From Actinosomnolentus pattersoniae (SeqCode) (lineage in GTDB: Bacteria > Actinomycetota > UBA4738), in assembly GCA_013817655.1 (NCBI GenBank), contig JACDCJ010000088.1, positions 1-7,727 on the forward strand: 7,727 nt of DNA, given 5' to 3'. The translations under genes were made by a program, and so were the position numbers. Of this stretch, positions 6,554 to 7,727 are shown piece by piece. The notes under the pieces are model-generated. The model saw only the letters and a list, made by a program, of their open reading frames with translations. It made no database searches and was not told where the DNA came from. Numbering within the stretch: position 1 is the stretch's first letter; every line of letters begins with the position of its first letter.

Positions 6554-7402
6554 ATGAGCGATCGGAGGGCGGTCTGGCACCCGGACGAGTTGCTGGCGGC
6601 CTTCGTCGAGGGCGACCTGGCCGAGGGCGACCGCGCTCTCGTCGAACGGCACGTCGCGCTCTGTTCGACGTGCCGCGAGGAGGTCGAGTTCGCGCGGGCC
6701 GGACGCCTCGCGCTCACCGGCCTCCCCCAGCTGAAACCCCCCGGTGTTGTCCCCGCCGTCCTCGCTCTCGCCTCGGGCCGCGGTGAAGCCTCCGGGACGG
6801 GGAGCCGGGAGAAGGCGGCTGCGGTTTCCGCCCCCGTCGCGACGTTCCCTGCCGCCAGACGGCGGCGCGGGCGGGACGCGAAGGTCTGGCAGCGAGCGGG
6901 GTGGGCAGCCGGACTCGCGGCCGCGGCATGCCTCGCCGCGGTACTGCTGGTCTCCGGACCCGACGTGCTGACCCGCGGTGGAGACGGCGCCGCCGACACC
7001 GCTGGCAGGGCCGTGGGGCCCGAGGGCGGCGCAGTGAGCGAGGGCGACGAGAGCCCGCTTGATGACGCGCCCGACCGAACTCGGCAGTCCCTTTCCTCAC
7101 TCGCGGGCCGGTTGGCGAGTGAGCCCGGCCGCAGCCCCACTCAGCCGACGGGCCCGGGGGCTACCGACAACTCCTTCGGGACGGCCCAAGAGCTGGCCGG
7201 CGGGGAGCGGGAATGCCTCGGACGCGCCGCCGAGGCCCCGGCCGGCGCCCGCCTCAGCTACCTCGAGATCGGGTCCTTCGAGGGAACGCCGGCGTTCATC
7301 GCAGGCTACCTCTCGGATCGCGGCACCGCCCCGCTGTTCCGCCTCGTCGCGGTCAGCCGCGTCGGCTGCAGGCTGCTGTACGGGATCGACGTACCCGTCT
7401 AG
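6554..7402 (+). CDS. Zinc-finger anti-sigma factor, single-pass membrane protein
   Basis: The protein has 282 residues. The N-terminus (about 7-50) is a zf-HC2 / ZAS anti-sigma domain: HPDELLAAFVEGDL, then the signature H33-xxx-C37-xx-C40 (HVALCSTC), which binds zinc and grips the ECF sigma factor. A low-complexity linker, then basic ARRRRGRDAK (101-110), precede one membrane segment (about 117-134), so the sigma-binding part is inside the cell. The outer part has a low-complexity stretch (about 140-215) and a small C-terminal domain (about 217-282) with two cysteines, C221 and C272, that could form a disulfide, and SYLEIGSFEGTPAFIAGYL (235-253). It follows the sigma gene by 10 bp with a good ribosome site, so the pair is made together. 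By position it corresponds to the mycobacterial SigM anti-sigma factor. Signal release could be through redox chemistry at the HCC site, envelope sensing, or proteolysis; the sequence does not decide. Confidence 0.88.
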   Translation: MSDRRAVWHPDELLAAFVEGDLAEGDRALVERHVALCSTCREEVEFARAGRLALTGLPQLKPPGVVPAVLALASGRGEASGTGSREKAAAVSAPVATFPAARRRRGRDAKVWQRAGWAAGLAAAACLAAVLLVSGPDVLTRGGDGAADTAGRAVGPEGGAVSEGDESPLDDAPDRTRQSLSSLAGRLASEPGRSPTQPTGPGATDNSFGTAQELAGGERECLGRAAEAPAGARLSYLEIGSFEGTPAFIAGYLSDRGTAPLFRLVAVSRVGCRLLYGIDVPV

Positions 7403-7403
7403 C

Positions 7404-7430
7404 GCCCGCGGGGGAACAACGCCCCTGGGC
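7404..7430 (+). other. GC-rich hairpin between anti-sigma gene and trxB
   Basis: Just after the TAG at 7400-7402, GCCC (7404-7407) can pair with GGGC (7427-7430), and GGGG (7411-7414) with CCCC (7422-7425), around a 7-nt loop AACAACG. There is an asymmetric bulge (GCG against T). No T tract follows. It could weakly terminate the anti-sigma transcript or protect its 3' end. It overlaps the candidate trxB promoter, so one of the two readings may be coincidental. Confidence 0.3.
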
Positions 7431-7439
7431 CGAATGGTT
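7413..7439 (+). promoter_or_regulatory. Candidate ECF-type (SigR/SigH-like) promoter of trxB
   Basis: GGAAC (7413-7417, within GGGGAAC) and GTT (7437-7439) are 19 bp apart. This resembles the GGAA(T/C)-N18/19-GTT promoters used by SigR in Streptomyces and SigH in mycobacteria, which are known to control thioredoxin genes. Transcription would begin about 7445-7447, only a few bases before ATG 7450, which fits the poor ribosome binding site. GGAAC occurs many times elsewhere in this window by chance, so the call rests on position, spacing and gene identity. Confidence 0.4.
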
Positions 7440-7449
7440 GAATGGGACA

Positions 7450-7727
7450 ATGGCCGCCGTGGTGGAGCGAGACGTCGTCATCCTCGGATCGGGCCCTGCC
7501 GGGCTCACCGCGGCGCTCTACGCGGCGCGTGCCAACCTCAAGCCGCTCGTGCTCAAGGGCATCGACGCGGGGGGCCAGCTCATGCTGACCACGGAGGTCG
7601 AGAATTATCCCGGCTTCCCCGACGCGGTTCTCGGGCCCGAGTTGATGGAGAAGATGGAGAAGCAAGCGGCGCGGTTCGAAGCCGAGCTGCTTCACCAGGA
7701 AGCCACGAAGGTGGACCTCTCCACCCG
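7450..7727 (+). CDS. trxB: Thioredoxin reductase, N-terminal part (cut by window edge)
   Basis: The 92 visible residues are the FAD-binding start of a low-molecular-weight thioredoxin reductase. DVVILGSGPAGLTAALYAAR (8-27) contains the GxGxxG dinucleotide-binding loop (G13, G15, G18). GGQLMLTTEVENYPGFP (41-57) is the conserved flavin-contact stretch typical of TrxB, and LGPELMEKMEKQAARFEAEL follows as expected. The enzyme uses NADPH to reduce thioredoxin and maintain cytosolic thiols. The CxxC active site and NADPH domain lie beyond the window. ATG 7450 is chosen because the family sequence begins about seven residues later. ATG 7442 is out of frame. In related genomes a thioredoxin gene (trxA/trxC) usually follows. 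It lies 47 bp after the anti-sigma gene and may have its own stress promoter. Confidence 0.95.
   Translation, partial: MAAVVERDVVILGSGPAGLTAALYAARANLKPLVLKGIDAGGQLMLTTEVENYPGFPDAVLGPELMEKMEKQAARFEAELLHQEATKVDLST

Noticed and set aside
6540..6557. Tiny frame MREQV starting in ATGA at the sigma stop, possibly a leader peptide for the anti-sigma gene
   Set aside because: Five codons with no ribosome site of their own; the GAGGG inside it serves ATG 6554, so it is most likely a coincidence.
7442..7444. ATG upstream of trxB as an alternative start
   Set aside because: It is out of frame with the TrxB sequence (reads MGQWPPW); ATG 7450 is in frame and close to the conserved N-terminus.
1..7727. 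Mobile element, CRISPR array, tRNA or rRNA genes
   Set aside because: No transposase or integrase motifs, no regularly spaced repeats and no RNA gene signatures were seen. The genes are contiguous and their order is typical of a conserved chromosomal core.

Overview
The window is GC-rich, densely packed DNA with every recognised gene on the + strand. The gene order points to an actinomycetote (Actinomycetota) chromosome. From left to right it holds a KGG-repeat stress protein (5' end cut), a Nudix hydrolase, a secreted and anchored DUF6049-type protein, the lipid II flippase MurJ, a membrane Ser/Thr kinase, an ECF sigma factor (SigM-like), its zinc-finger anti-sigma factor, and the start of thioredoxin reductase (trxB, cut by the right edge). 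From recalled knowledge, the same order (mutT4, DUF6049, mviN/murJ, sigM, anti-sigma, trxB) lies near the replication origin in mycobacteria and other actinobacteria. The lineage is probably not Mycobacterium: MurJ and the kinase are separate proteins, and a KGG protein sits where a CCA-adding enzyme is usually found. I cannot name the genus.

Layout: positions 1-193 hold the KGG gene, ending in a 10-bp perfect inverted repeat that spans its stop codon and may be a terminator. Positions 247-4354 look like one translationally coupled unit: Nudix and DUF6049 overlap by ATGA, and DUF6049 and MurJ probably overlap by GTGA. After a 48-bp gap with a possible leaderless promoter, positions 4403-7402 form a second unit: kinase, sigma factor (TGATG overlap) and anti-sigma (10-bp gap, good ribosome binding site). 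A 47-bp gap before trxB carries a GC-rich hairpin and a candidate ECF-type promoter (GGAAC, 19-bp spacer, GTT), the kind known to drive thioredoxin genes under thiol stress. No gene-free stretch exceeds about 70 bases.

How the genes may work together: MurJ exports lipid II for peptidoglycan synthesis. The DUF6049 protein and the kinase both have domains outside the membrane beside it. The kinase keeps all main catalytic residues, unlike the pseudokinase domain fused to MurJ in mycobacteria, so it may report envelope state to MurJ by real phosphorylation. The sigma/anti-sigma pair would couple an envelope or redox signal to transcription, possibly including trxB. I saw no mobile element, CRISPR array, tRNA or rRNA, and no clearly new system. 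The most interesting points are the split, active kinase and the candidate stress promoter at trxB.
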